Shown here: positions 1 through 6,676 of the stretch, in pieces
Layout: the number at the start of each line of letters is the position of its first letter
Numbering within the stretch: the first letter of the stretch is position 1
Source of the DNA: Acidobacteriaceae bacterium
Lineage (GTDB): Bacteria > Acidobacteriota > Terriglobia > Terriglobales > Acidobacteriaceae
DNA length: 9,008 bases
Reading direction: 5' to 3'
NCBI GenBank assembly: GCA_003156495.1
Contig: PMHC01000151.1
Span: 1 to 9,008, forward strand
Position numbers and translations under genes: made by a program
Notes under the pieces: generated by a model
The model's database searches: none
Told to the model about the DNA's origin: nothing
What the model saw: only the letters and a program-made list of their open reading frames with translations

Positions 1-170
1 TCCGCTTCACCATGGCCCTCACCCACGAAGAGATCGCCAACATGGCCGGCACCTCGCGCGAAACCGTCACCCGCCTGCTCAATCAGTTCCGCCGCGACCA
101 GTGGATCACCATCAAGGGCACCAGCCTGACCATCGTCAAGCCCGACCAACTGGAACGCCTTACGGCGTAA
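1..170 (+). CDS. Crp/Fnr-family transcriptional regulator, C-terminal fragment
   Basis: Only the last 55 codons are in the window, read in the frame that begins at base 3 and stops with TAA at 168-170. The fragment is the C-terminal helix-turn-helix of the Crp/Fnr family. It shows the pattern LTHEEIANMAGTSRETVTRLL, in which THEEIANMAG is the first helix and TSRETVTRLLNQF the DNA-recognition helix. A short wing follows (QWITIKGTSLTIV) and then a typical ending in which a residue run such as KPDQLERL closes the protein. In this family the missing N-terminal part is a cyclic-nucleotide-type beta-barrel sensing cAMP, oxygen or redox state; which of these applies cannot be told here. The gene converges on lipB with a 54-bp gap that shows no convincing terminator. 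Confidence 0.9.
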   Translation, partial: RFTMALTHEEIANMAGTSRETVTRLLNQFRRDQWITIKGTSLTIVKPDQLERLTA

Positions 171-224
171 ATTCTCCGCTGAAATTCCTTTCAAAAGCAG
201 CTTTCTCGTTCCGCAAAAGATGAT

Positions 225-1070
225 TCAGGCCAGCGTGGGCTTGTTTTTTGTGCCACGCAGTCGCTCGATTTCTGGCGGAATCTGAAGCGGCGTGTCTTCT
301 GCGGGAAATTCTGGGGCAGGAAATTCGGGCGCCGTCTGCGCGCGCAAGGCTTCGAGGCTTTCGGCGGCTGAGAGCGGCTCGCCGAAGACTTTTCCGAATT
401 GCCGCGCGGCGCGGGCAGCGAGCGCTTCAAGCTCAGGCAGGCTTTGCGGAGCGGCAGCTTCTTTGGCCAAGCTCGTCACCGGCCGGTCGGTAATGCCGCA
501 GGGGTTGATCAGCGCAAAGTCGCCGAGATCGGTTGTGACGTTGAAGGCGAAGCCGTGCGAGGTGACGCCGCGCGAAACATGAATGCCGATGGCGGCGATT
601 TTGCGCTCGCCATGCGGCGGGTCGCTTGCGGTGACGTTTTGGCCGACGCCGCACCAGACGCCGGTCAGGCCACGGATGCGCCCGGCAGCAACGGCGAATT
701 CGGCGCAGAGCCGGATCAACGCTTCCTCGATGCCGCGAACAAAATCCACCGGACCAAGCCGGCCGCCGCGCGGCGAGCGCAGGCTGCGCAGGTCGAAGAT
801 CGGGTAGCCGACCAACTGGCCGGGACCGTGGTAGGTTACGTCGCCGCCGCGATTGATCTCATGCACCGTGACGCCGCGCGCGGCCAGTTGCGCCTTCGAG
901 GCGAGAATATTGGCGCGATTGGCGTTGCGGCCGAGGGTGAGAACGGGCGGGTGCTCGAGCAGCAGCAGTACGTTGCCGATGCGGCCCGCAATGCGCAGTT
1001 CGACGAACTCCTGTTGCATGCGCAGGGCCTCGGCATAGGAGACGCGGCCGAGATAAAGAAATTGAATCAT
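225..1070 (-). CDS. lipB: octanoyl-[acyl-carrier-protein]:protein N-octanoyltransferase (lipoate biosynthesis)
   Basis: LipB moves the octanoyl group from octanoyl-ACP to the lipoyl domains of 2-oxoacid dehydrogenases and GcvH in the cytoplasm; LipA then inserts sulfur. The 281-aa product shows the family signature RGGDVTYHGPGQLVGYPI (74-91). It also has the catalytic lysine in RKIAAIGIH (K157) and the catalytic cysteine in the INPCGI segment (C191), with the HGFAFNV strand at 172-178. The N-terminal YLGRVSYAEALRMQ is also typical. The ATG at 1068-1070 is preceded by GAAGG five bases upstream, a fair ribosome site. The protein is longer than most LipB (about 210-230 aa) because of a Pro/Glu-rich tail from about residue 231, which contains a tandem APEFP pair and is probably disordered. 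It lies 43 bp downstream of the membrane regulator on the same strand, so co-transcription is possible. lipA is not in the window. Confidence 0.96.
   Translation of the reverse strand: MIQFLYLGRVSYAEALRMQQEFVELRIAGRIGNVLLLLEHPPVLTLGRNANRANILASKAQLAARGVTVHEINRGGDVTYHGPGQLVGYPIFDLRSLRSPRGGRLGPVDFVRGIEEALIRLCAEFAVAAGRIRGLTGVWCGVGQNVTASDPPHGERKIAAIGIHVSRGVTSHGFAFNVTTDLGDFALINPCGITDRPVTSLAKEAAAPQSLPELEALAARAARQFGKVFGEPLSAAESLEALRAQTAPEFPAPEFPAEDTPLQIPPEIERLRGTKNKPTLA
303..332 (-). repeat. 15-bp tandem duplication inside the lipB tail
   Basis: Two adjacent 15-bp units (303-317 and 318-332) match at 12 of 15 positions and share GGAAATTC. On the minus strand they encode APEFP twice (residues 247-256). 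The unit is a whole number of codons, so the reading frame is kept. It lies in the non-conserved C-terminal extension, away from the catalytic residues. Confidence 0.7.
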
Positions 1071-1075
1071 CGCTG

Positions 1076-1080
1076 CCTTC
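1076..1080 (-). promoter_or_regulatory. ribosome binding site of lipB
   Basis: The minus strand reads GAAGG five bases before the ATG at 1068-1070. This partial Shine-Dalgarno match supports the chosen lipB start, which also leaves the conserved N-terminal strand intact. Confidence 0.55.
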
Positions 1081-1113
1081 GATTGTAGCTAGAGGGGCAG
1101 CGTGCCGGCTGAA

Positions 1114-2403
1114 CTACAGGCGGTGGAAGCAGACGATCTTGCCGTCGTTGGATTCGCCGTTGATATTTTCCGTGGCGATCAAAATTTCGAAGTGGGAGGG
1201 GTTTTTGCCGTTGTTCAGGCGGTGCAGAAACTCGGCAAAGCCACTGCTGAAGAGGAATTCGGCCGCGGCTTCGGTGCCGGCCTTGCTCGTGCCGCCTACC
1301 AGCAGCGCGGTTCCCTGGCCGTCCAGGCTGGGCAGATAGGCAATGATGCCGTAAGCGGCGTGCAGAACGTTATTGCTGCCTGTTTCGTAGTAATACTCTT
1401 GTTCGCCGGCGGCCGGGTTGTGGTTCCACACAAAGTTCCGCTGCGACGTCTGATCGTAGTCGACGCTCATGCGCATGAGCGGGCGATAGAGCTCGACCCA
1501 GGGATTGGAGCGGCTGCCCCCGATCAGGATGACGTTGTTTTCTTTGAGTTCCTTCAGCGAAAGGTTGCGGGCGTAGCGGATGCGCGTTGACGAGGCGATG
1601 GCCGCCGGTTGCTGCTCAAGCCGCGAGACGAGGTTAAGGTCGGCCAGGCTGGTGTACTGGCTGTTGGCGATGACCGGCCAGATGCTCTTCATGGCGCTGT
1701 CTGGAACGTCGCTAACGTACTTATGGTTTATATAGTCGTCGAGGGCGATGGTGTGGCCACTGATCTTTTGCAGCAGCACCAGACTGCTGTCGGAGGGCAC
1801 GATAATTGGCGTGCGCCGGGCGTCGAAGATGGCATTCCAAAAGCGCTGCTCACTGGTTTCATAGGCTTTCTGCGTTAGTGAAATCTGGTGGCTGCGTATG
1901 GCTAGAACAGAGACGAGCAAGCCTGCGCAAAGAAGGAGAAAGGCTAAAAGCACTGCCGAGGGACGCGTCCAAAAAGAGACGGGAATCGCGCTGTTTTTGC
2001 TGGTTGCGGCTTCGGCGGCTGTCCTTTCTTCCGGCGTGAACTTTGGCGCCATGGCGCGAGGGGGGAAGGTGGGAATATAGGAGCCCTTGGGAATGCTCAG
2101 AACGATGGGTTCGTCGTTGCCTTCCTTGGCAAAATACTCCTCCAGATGCAGGCGCAAAAAGCGTGCCTGCGAGCGGACGATGCTGTCGTCGCCGGCGCTG
2201 TAACCCTCATGGCGGCCGAAAACGGCGACGCCGATACGCTGCTCGTTGATCTGATGCGCGCGACCCAGGCGCTCCTGCTCGCAGATATAGCTTAGGAAGG
2301 CGGAGAGTTTGGGCGACTTAGCGAATTGCGGGGAGGCAAGAATGCGCTCTAGCAGCGATTGTCGTTGCTCGCTCGAAACGGCGATTTCTTCTTCTTTGAG
2401 CAT
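1114..2403 (-). CDS. membrane-anchored putative transcription regulator with extracytoplasmic sensor domain
   Basis: This 429-aa protein has three visible parts. Residues about 10-117 form a domain I associate with a winged-helix-like N-terminus common in acidobacterial proteins. Its landmarks are LLERILASPQFAKSPKLSAF, the INEQRIGVAVFGR segment, DDSIVRSQARFLRLHLEEY and the closing SIPKGSYIPTF. Residues about 149-169 are a single hydrophobic helix preceded by basic residues, so the N-terminus should be cytoplasmic. Residues 170-429 should be extracytoplasmic; they hold two glycine-rich strands, NNVILIGGSRSNPW (289-302) and TALLVGGTSKAG (365-376), suggesting an alpha/beta domain I cannot name. 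The topology resembles ToxR/CadC one-component regulators. The gene is divergent from the TonB-dependent transporter, which suggests it controls that gene; this is inference. The start at 2403 has no good Shine-Dalgarno sequence but sits right before the conserved domain. Annotation as a cyclase-related protein would be misleading, since no cyclase domain is present. Confidence 0.8.
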   Translation of the reverse strand: MLKEEEIAVSSEQRQSLLERILASPQFAKSPKLSAFLSYICEQERLGRAHQINEQRIGVAVFGRHEGYSAGDDSIVRSQARFLRLHLEEYFAKEGNDEPIVLSIPKGSYIPTFPPRAMAPKFTPEERTAAEAATSKNSAIPVSFWTRPSAVLLAFLLLCAGLLVSVLAIRSHQISLTQKAYETSEQRFWNAIFDARRTPIIVPSDSSLVLLQKISGHTIALDDYINHKYVSDVPDSAMKSIWPVIANSQYTSLADLNLVSRLEQQPAAIASSTRIRYARNLSLKELKENNVILIGGSRSNPWVELYRPLMRMSVDYDQTSQRNFVWNHNPAAGEQEYYYETGSNNVLHAAYGIIAYLPSLDGQGTALLVGGTSKAGTEAAAEFLFSSGFAEFLHRLNNGKNPSHFEILIATENINGESNDGKIVCFHRL

Positions 2404-2451
2404 GGTCTACAAACCGATTCTCAACACTAATCATGACTCGATAATGGCAAC

Positions 2452-2469
2452 GATGTAAAAAGATACATC
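2452..2469. promoter_or_regulatory. inverted repeat GATGTA-N6-TACATC, candidate operator
   Basis: Two perfect 6-bp arms at 2452-2457 and 2464-2469 flank six A/G bases. The site lies 49 bp upstream of the regulator's start codon on its own side of the divergent region, a suitable place for autoregulation. No protein can be assigned to it from sequence alone. Confidence 0.4.
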
Positions 2470-2532
2470 TCCGGGTAGGGAAGTTGAAAGAGGTATTCCG
2501 CTTGTTTACTCCGTGTTCATAATTCACCTCAA

Positions 2533-2545
2533 TTTCACCGTGAAA
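2533..2545. promoter_or_regulatory. 13-bp palindrome TTTCAC-C-GTGAAA, candidate operator
   Basis: Arms 2533-2538 and 2540-2545 are perfect inverted copies with one central base. A further TTCACC at 2523-2528 lies 11 bp, about one helical turn, before the TTCACC at 2534-2539. The same half-site type recurs at 2571-2591 and 2711-2716. Confidence 0.4.
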
Positions 2546-2570
2546 AGGCGAGGGTAATGGCCTCAAATCC

Positions 2571-2591
2571 TTTCATTACGCGCCCATGAAA
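2571..2591. promoter_or_regulatory. inverted repeat TTTCAT-N9-ATGAAA, candidate operator
   Basis: Perfect 6-bp arms at 2571-2576 and 2586-2591 surround nine bases. The half-site differs by one base from the TTTCAC arm of the palindrome at 2533-2545, so one protein could recognise both. The binding partner is not known. Confidence 0.35.
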
Positions 2592-2610
2592 AGGAGAAAG
2601 GAAGACGTAG

Positions 2611-2622
2611 TTGAGGTCTCAA
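2611..2622. promoter_or_regulatory. palindrome TTGAG-GT-CTCAA
   Basis: Two perfect 5-bp arms flank two central bases. The related six-base word CCTCAA (or TTGAGG on this strand) also occurs at 2527-2532, 2561-2566 and 2801-2806 in the same intergenic region. It may be an operator or coincidence. Confidence 0.25.
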
Positions 2623-2671
2623 TAGCGTAAATTGGGGTCGGAAATTCAAAGCCAGTGAATGAGATATTCAA

Positions 2672-2710
2672 ATAAATGCAATAAATACTAAAACTTAGCA
2701 GATAAATGCA
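2672..2710 (+). repeat. direct repeats ATAAATGCA (2 exact copies, 1 degenerate)
   Basis: ATAAATGCA occurs at 2672-2680 and 2702-2710. A related ATAAATACT follows the first copy at 2681-2689. Start-to-start distances are 9, 21 and 30 bp, close to multiples of a helical turn, which would place bound proteins on roughly one face of the DNA. The block is the most AT-rich part of the region, 114-152 bp before the transporter's ATG. Confidence 0.45.
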
Positions 2711-2803
2711 GTGAAAAACCTATTCCTCGAGCGTGGACTTATCTACGCTACGTGGTGTCAGTGTTCTGCTTCCAGGCCCATGGCAGACATGGAAGCGAGA
2801 TTG

Positions 2804-2817
2804 AGGAAGGGGAGAGG
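2804..2817 (+). promoter_or_regulatory. strong purine-rich ribosome binding site of the transporter
   Basis: A 14-base purine stretch, AGGAAGGGGAGAGG, ends six bases before the ATG at 2824. It decides the start of the transporter against the in-frame upstream codon at 2752, which has no such sequence and would put 24 non-secretory residues before the signal peptide. Confidence 0.75.
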
Positions 2818-2823
2818 ACAACG

Positions 2824-5800
2824 ATGAACAGGAAAGTGCCAAAGTCGAACACGACCAGGGGGAAAAATCCCGGTTGTCTACCTTTGTGGAGGTGTAGTTT
2901 GCGCAATAAGTTATGGATTCAGTGCCTGGCGCTGGTTTTGCTGTTGACCAGCCCCATGCTGTTCGCACAGGGAACGACCGGAACGATTACGGGAACGGTG
3001 ACCGATCCTAGCGGGGCGCCGATTAACGGCGCGAGCGTGACGGTCCGGTCGGTTGATACCAACGCGGCGCATACGGTGGTGACCTCAAATACCGGCACTT
3101 ATACGGTCCCAATGTTGCCGCCCGGGAGCTATGACATAAAAGTTGAGGCACCAGGTTTCAGCGTGTTTCAACGCAAGAGCACTGTTCTGGCCATGGACCA
3201 AGTGGCGCAGATCAATGTCGCGCTGAAGATCGGCTCAAACCAGGAAGTTGTCGAAGTTACTTCGTCGGCTCCCATTTTGCAAACGGAGCAATCCTCGGTG
3301 GGACTGGTTCTGGACTCGCATGATCTCCAGAACACGCCGTTGAACGGCCGTTTGAGCCTGTACAGCATGTTTCAGTTGATGCCGGGCGTGCAAAATCTGG
3401 CCTACGCGCAAGACACTTTTCCGCGCTATGGCGTTACCTTGTCAATCGGTTCAACGCGCCGCAACTCCTACGGCTCGATGGGCCAAACGCTCGACGGCAC
3501 CGCCAACATGGAAAAGTATCTGGAGCGGACGCTGGTCGAGGTTCCATCGCTGGATGCGTTGAGCGAGTTCAAAATGATTACCACCGGCGCGCCGGCGGAG
3601 TTCAGCCAGCAGTCGCAGATTATCGTTGCTACCAAAAGCGGCTCCAATCAGTATCACGGCGAATTGCTGTGGTTCAACCGCTCCAAAGGCTTAAACGCCA
3701 AGACCGATAACATCACCTACACGCACCTGCAGGCCGAAACGAAGAATACACGCGCGCCTTACGAGCGGAATGAGTTCGGCGGTAACTTCTCCGGCCCTAT
3801 CTCGCTTCCCGGCGTCTACAACGGGCACGACAAGGCTTTCTTCTTTGCGGCCTTCGAGGGCTACCAGTTCACCAATTCTTCGCTGACCGGCAGCAACCAG
3901 CCGACCGATAAAATGCGCTCCGGTAACTTTTCCGACTTTGAGCCGGGTGGAATTTGCTACAACGGTACGGCCTTGACCCTGACCGACCCGACAACGGGCG
4001 CCAGCCTTGGAAGTAATATTTCCAACATCAATCCAGTTTCCTCAAAGCTGCTTAATCTGCTTTATCCTCACGCCACCGACCAAAGCATCTGCCCGCTGTC
4101 GGGTAATACCAACACCTGGGAAAACATCGGCTATACGCAGTCGGCGCGGCGTACTTCGCTACGCCTCGATTACAAACTAACCGATCGCGACCAACTGCGC
4201 GGCACCTTTCTGCATGCCTTCTATGGTCCGTATCCGTATAACTGGACAGATAGCCTGGTGGGTGGCAACGGTGGCATTGGCGAACATGATGTTGACGGTA
4301 TCTTAGGCTGGACGCACACCTTCTCGCCTTCACTGCTGCTCGATCTCCCGATCTCTTACAAGCACCTCGACATCTATCGTTTACCGCATAGGTTGGATAA
4401 CTTCGGCGCGCTGATTCCTGGCCTTGGAACCACCGCAGGCGACGGTGCGCCGGGAATTAACATCTCCAACTCCGGCAGCGGCTATGCCTATCAGACCTCG
4501 ATCACCAGCGTGAACGACAGCTCGGGCGGTTATCCGGGTCTGGAACAGGATGGCCATCTCAATCCGACGTTGACCAAGGTTTTTGCCCGCCACACCGTGA
4601 AGGTCGGCGCCAGCTTCCTGCTGCATGACTGGTACACCTCCAGTTTGGTGACCAACGGCAGTTTTAACTTCGGAAATGGCAAAAACCCCTTCTCAGGCGA
4701 TGCCTTCGCGGACTTTCTGCTAGGCATTCCTTACTCAAGTTCGAATGGCCAGCCGTCGGGACGCATTCCGCAGCGCTTCTACACCGCTGAGTATGGCTTC
4801 TTCGCACAAGACGACTGGAAGCTGACTAATAAGCTGACCATTAACTATGGTGTTCGCCTCGACAAACAGTGGTTCAGCGACGACCGCTATGGTCGCAATT
4901 CGCTTTGGATTCCCGAGCAGCAGAAACTGGTTATGTTTACCAGTTCCAGCTCCTATCCCAGCAACGTAGTTAGCGCATATCTTACGGCGCTGGAAAATGC
5001 CAACGCTGTTGAAACCTCCACGCAGGCCAACATGAGCCATAATGCTTGGGACTATCTGAACGAACCCCATGCGACGGTTGCTCCGCGTCTGGGTTTTGCC
5101 TATGAGGTCATGCCTAAGACAGTTCTGCGTGGATCGTACGGCCTGTTCTACAACGAACTGGCAGAGGATTACACCACCGCTTACATGCAGGGCCAGACGC
5201 CATACTCCGGTTCGGCGACCTACTACAACAGCAGCACGGCCTACAACAACAGCTACTTCACCATGAGCAACCCGTTTGTCACCTCGGGCAGCTACTCAAC
5301 GGCCAGTTTTAGCGTTAACGCCGAACATAAGATCAAAATTCCCTACAGCACGGCCTATAACCTGCAAGTAGAGCGTGAGCTTCCGTACAGTATCACGCTG
5401 CGCGTGGGCTATGTCGGCATGCACAATATGAAACAGAACGACAACGGCGGCACCAACTCGATCAGCCTTAATGTGCCGGCGGGCAATGCGCCGCGGGTTT
5501 ACAAGGGTGGCGTCAAGCCGGCGAATTATCTTTACCCGATTTTCGCTTCGGGCCTGAACGGTTACAACTATCCCTACTACCACACCACGATGAACTCGCT
5601 GCAGATCGGATTGCGCAAGCAGTACAGCGGCGGCTCGTCAATCAATGCCGAATTTCAATGGTCGCGCATCCTGGGCGTGGAAGCTTTCATGAATCCGACC
5701 GGTACGACGCCGCACGATTCCTACGGACCGGACGGCGGCATTACTCCGGTGGTGTTGGCCATGAACTACACCTATGCGCTGCCCTTCGGACATCACCGCA

Positions 5801-6342
5801 GCTTATTTGCCAACTCCAGCAATCTGGTCGACAAGATCATCGGCGGTTGGAACTATTCTGGCGTGGGCACCTTCCAGTCCGGTCAGCCCTTTAACGTGAC
5901 AACTAACCAGAGCGGCACGATGTGGGGCGTGGGCACCGGCCTCCGTCCGAATGTGGTCGCTGGACAGAAGCTGTATCCGAGCCATAAAACGGCGGCGCGA
6001 TGGTTCAACCCGAATGCTTTCGCCTCGCCGGGAACATACACCAGCGCTGTTGACGGCAATACTTATGCCAATTTGGGCAACGCCAGTTATGACATGCTGC
6101 GTGGGCCTGGATGGTGGAACATGGATATGAATCTGGGCAAGGACATCAAGTGGGGCGAGCGGTATAACGTTCAGCTTCGCGCCGATTCCTTCAATACTTT
6201 CAACCATCCTAATCTCGGCACGCCGAATGCAACGGTGTATGTAAGCGGCACTAACGCGAACCTGGGCAAGATCACCGGTACCTCCAGCGCGCCGCTGTAC
6301 GAATCGCGCTCGGTGGAGTTCGGCATCAAGTTCACTTTCTAA
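2824..6342 (+). CDS. Oar-like TonB-dependent outer-membrane transporter with carboxypeptidase-regulatory N-terminal domain
   Basis: The 1172-aa product begins with a basic stretch and a hydrophobic core (CLALVLLLTSPMLFA, about 34-48), a signal peptide likely cut near LFA|QG. Residues about 50-137 form a carboxypeptidase-regulatory-like beta-sandwich: GTITGTVTDPSGAPINGASV, then TGTYTVPMLPPGSYDIKVEAPGF. The plug follows (about 140-285), with LNGRLSLYSMFQLMPGVQN and its end VATKSGSNQYHGELLWF (268-284). The remainder is a large Tyr/Asn/Ser-rich beta-barrel ending in the terminal Phe of the outer-membrane assembly signal (VEFGIKFTF). Such proteins import large substrates with TonB/ExbBD energy; in Acidobacteriota many are linked to glycan use, but the substrate cannot be read here. 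I did not see an obvious TonB box. The start at 2824 is set by the strong ribosome site. The neighbours suggest control by the divergent membrane regulator and joint action with the secreted 529-aa protein. Confidence 0.93.
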   Translation: MNRKVPKSNTTRGKNPGCLPLWRCSLRNKLWIQCLALVLLLTSPMLFAQGTTGTITGTVTDPSGAPINGASVTVRSVDTNAAHTVVTSNTGTYTVPMLPPGSYDIKVEAPGFSVFQRKSTVLAMDQVAQINVALKIGSNQEVVEVTSSAPILQTEQSSVGLVLDSHDLQNTPLNGRLSLYSMFQLMPGVQNLAYAQDTFPRYGVTLSIGSTRRNSYGSMGQTLDGTANMEKYLERTLVEVPSLDALSEFKMITTGAPAEFSQQSQIIVATKSGSNQYHGELLWFNRSKGLNAKTDNITYTHLQAETKNTRAPYERNEFGGNFSGPISLPGVYNGHDKAFFFAAFEGYQFTNSSLTGSNQPTDKMRSGNFSDFEPGGICYNGTALTLTDPTTGASLGSNISNINPVSSKLLNLLYPHATDQSICPLSGNTNTWENIGYTQSARRTSLRLDYKLTDRDQLRGTFLHAFYGPYPYNWTDSLVGGNGGIGEHDVDGILGWTHTFSPSLLLDLPISYKHLDIYRLPHRLDNFGALIPGLGTTAGDGAPGINISNSGSGYAYQTSITSVNDSSGGYPGLEQDGHLNPTLTKVFARHTVKVGASFLLHDWYTSSLVTNGSFNFGNGKNPFSGDAFADFLLGIPYSSSNGQPSGRIPQRFYTAEYGFFAQDDWKLTNKLTINYGVRLDKQWFSDDRYGRNSLWIPEQQKLVMFTSSSSYPSNVVSAYLTALENANAVETSTQANMSHNAWDYLNEPHATVAPRLGFAYEVMPKTVLRGSYGLFYNELAEDYTTAYMQGQTPYSGSATYYNSSTAYNNSYFTMSNPFVTSGSYSTASFSVNAEHKIKIPYSTAYNLQVERELPYSITLRVGYVGMHNMKQNDNGGTNSISLNVPAGNAPRVYKGGVKPANYLYPIFASGLNGYNYPYYHTTMNSLQIGLRKQYSGGSSINAEFQWSRILGVEAFMNPTGTTPHDSYGPDGGITPVVLAMNYTYALPFGHHRSLFANSSNLVDKIIGGWNYSGVGTFQSGQPFNVTTNQSGTMWGVGTGLRPNVVAGQKLYPSHKTAARWFNPNAFASPGTYTSAVDGNTYANLGNASYDMLRGPGWWNMDMNLGKDIKWGERYNVQLRADSFNTFNHPNLGTPNATVYVSGTNANLGKITGTSSAPLYESRSVEFGIKFTF

Positions 6343-6353
6343 ACTGGTCATGT

Positions 6354-6386
6354 CGGCGTTGCGGCGCACTAAACGCCGCTGCGCCG
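6354..6386 (+). terminator. GC-rich hairpin just after the transporter stop codon
   Basis: The stem pairs 6354-6358 with 6382-6386 and 6361-6366 with 6374-6379, giving eleven G-C pairs with a 2x2 internal loop and a 7-base hairpin loop. It starts 11 bases after the TAA. No T-tract follows, so it may act as a 3'-end stabiliser or RNase block rather than an intrinsic terminator. Confidence 0.55.
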
Positions 6387-6431
6387 GCAATGGATGATCG
6401 AGGAGCACGATACAACAACCTCATAATAGTG

Positions 6432-6460
6432 AAAGCGCGACGATGATTCGCCGCGCTTTT
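6432..6460 (+). terminator. candidate intrinsic terminator
   Basis: AAAGCGCG (6432-6439) pairs perfectly with CGCGCTTT (6452-6459). Inside, CGA (6441-6443) pairs with TCG (6448-6450) around a TGAT loop. The 3' side ends in TTTT, and the 5' side begins with AAA, so it could work in both directions. It is the best termination signal after the transporter. Confidence 0.6.
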
Positions 6461-6509
6461 AATGTTGCAGGGCATTCTTGCTTTAGATCATTCGCGCAAA
6501 CAGGGTGCC

Positions 6510-6525
6510 GGCGGAATTTTCCGCC
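6510..6525 (+). repeat. hairpin GGCGGA-ATTT-TCCGCC
   Basis: Six perfect pairs (6510-6515 with 6520-6525) enclose a four-base loop. It is third in the series of stem-loops in this spacer. No function can be assigned. Confidence 0.4.
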
Positions 6526-6555
6526 TAACCTGGCTTGCGTCGCACGATTTTTGCT

Positions 6556-6580
6556 GGCGTATTCGCAAAAAAAATACGCC
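6556..6580 (+). repeat. hairpin GGCGTATT-N9-AATACGCC
   Basis: Perfect 8-bp arms at 6556-6563 and 6573-6580 enclose a nine-base A-rich loop (6564-6572). It is fourth in the series, and the arms could equally be an operator for the downstream gene. Confidence 0.45.
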
Positions 6581-6614
6581 GACGAAAATGACTGCGTTTT
6601 AGAAAAAGATCAAC

Positions 6615-6637
6615 TTCCCGGGCGAGCACACCGGGAA
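6615..6637 (+). repeat. hairpin TTCCCGG-N9-CCGGGAA in the leader of the secreted-protein gene
   Basis: Perfect 7-bp arms at 6615-6621 and 6631-6637 enclose nine bases. The stem ends 46 bp before the ATG at 6684 and is followed by AAA rather than T. It may be a 5'-leader structure or an operator. Confidence 0.4.
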
Positions 6638-6671
6638 AAACAGGTTTTATGCTATCGATATTTTTTGTGTT

Positions 6672-6676
6672 GAGGA
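6672..6676 (+). promoter_or_regulatory. ribosome binding site of the secreted 529-aa protein
   Basis: GAGGA lies seven bases before the ATG at 6684-6686. The spacing is good and it fixes the start just ahead of a signal peptide. Confidence 0.7.

Larger units (their letters stand above)
2404..2823. other. divergent intergenic regulatory region
   Basis: This 420-bp stretch separates the start codons of the membrane regulator and the transporter. It is more AT-rich than the genes beside it, especially 2640-2720. It holds several small palindromes and direct repeats, listed separately. I found no convincing -35/-10 pair with normal spacing on either strand, no riboswitch-like conserved boxes and no supported gene. 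The transporter frame stays open upstream to 2752 but has no ribosome site there. Confidence 0.7.

Noticed and set aside
399..1088. 229-codon open frame on the plus strand
   Set aside because: It lies wholly antisense to lipB, whose catalytic motifs are clear; the frame is open because of codon bias in GC-rich DNA, and it has no family-like motifs.
1102..1590. 162-codon open frame on the plus strand
   Set aside because: Antisense shadow of the membrane regulator's 3' half, whose protein sequence is coherent over its whole length.
2318..2566. 82-codon minus-strand frame across the regulator's start and the intergenic palindromes
   Set aside because: It overlaps the conserved N-terminal domain of the regulator in another frame and its sequence is low in recognisable structure.
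2752..2823. 24-residue N-terminal extension of the transporter
   Set aside because: There is no ribosome site at 2752, and the extension would precede an otherwise normal signal peptide; the purine-rich site at 2804-2817 points to 2824.
2404..2823. Cobalamin or other riboswitch upstream of the transporter
   Set aside because: I could not find the conserved B12-box or another recognisable aptamer core; the region has only short palindromes and direct repeats.
5803..6408. 201-codon minus-strand open frame
   Set aside because: Antisense to the transporter's last barrel strands and to the hairpin after its stop codon; no motif support.
6443..6673. 76-codon plus-strand frame in the spacer before the secreted-protein gene
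   Set aside because: Its ATG sits inside the loop of the terminator-like hairpin, it spans three further hairpins, has no ribosome site and a Cys/Arg-rich random-looking composition.
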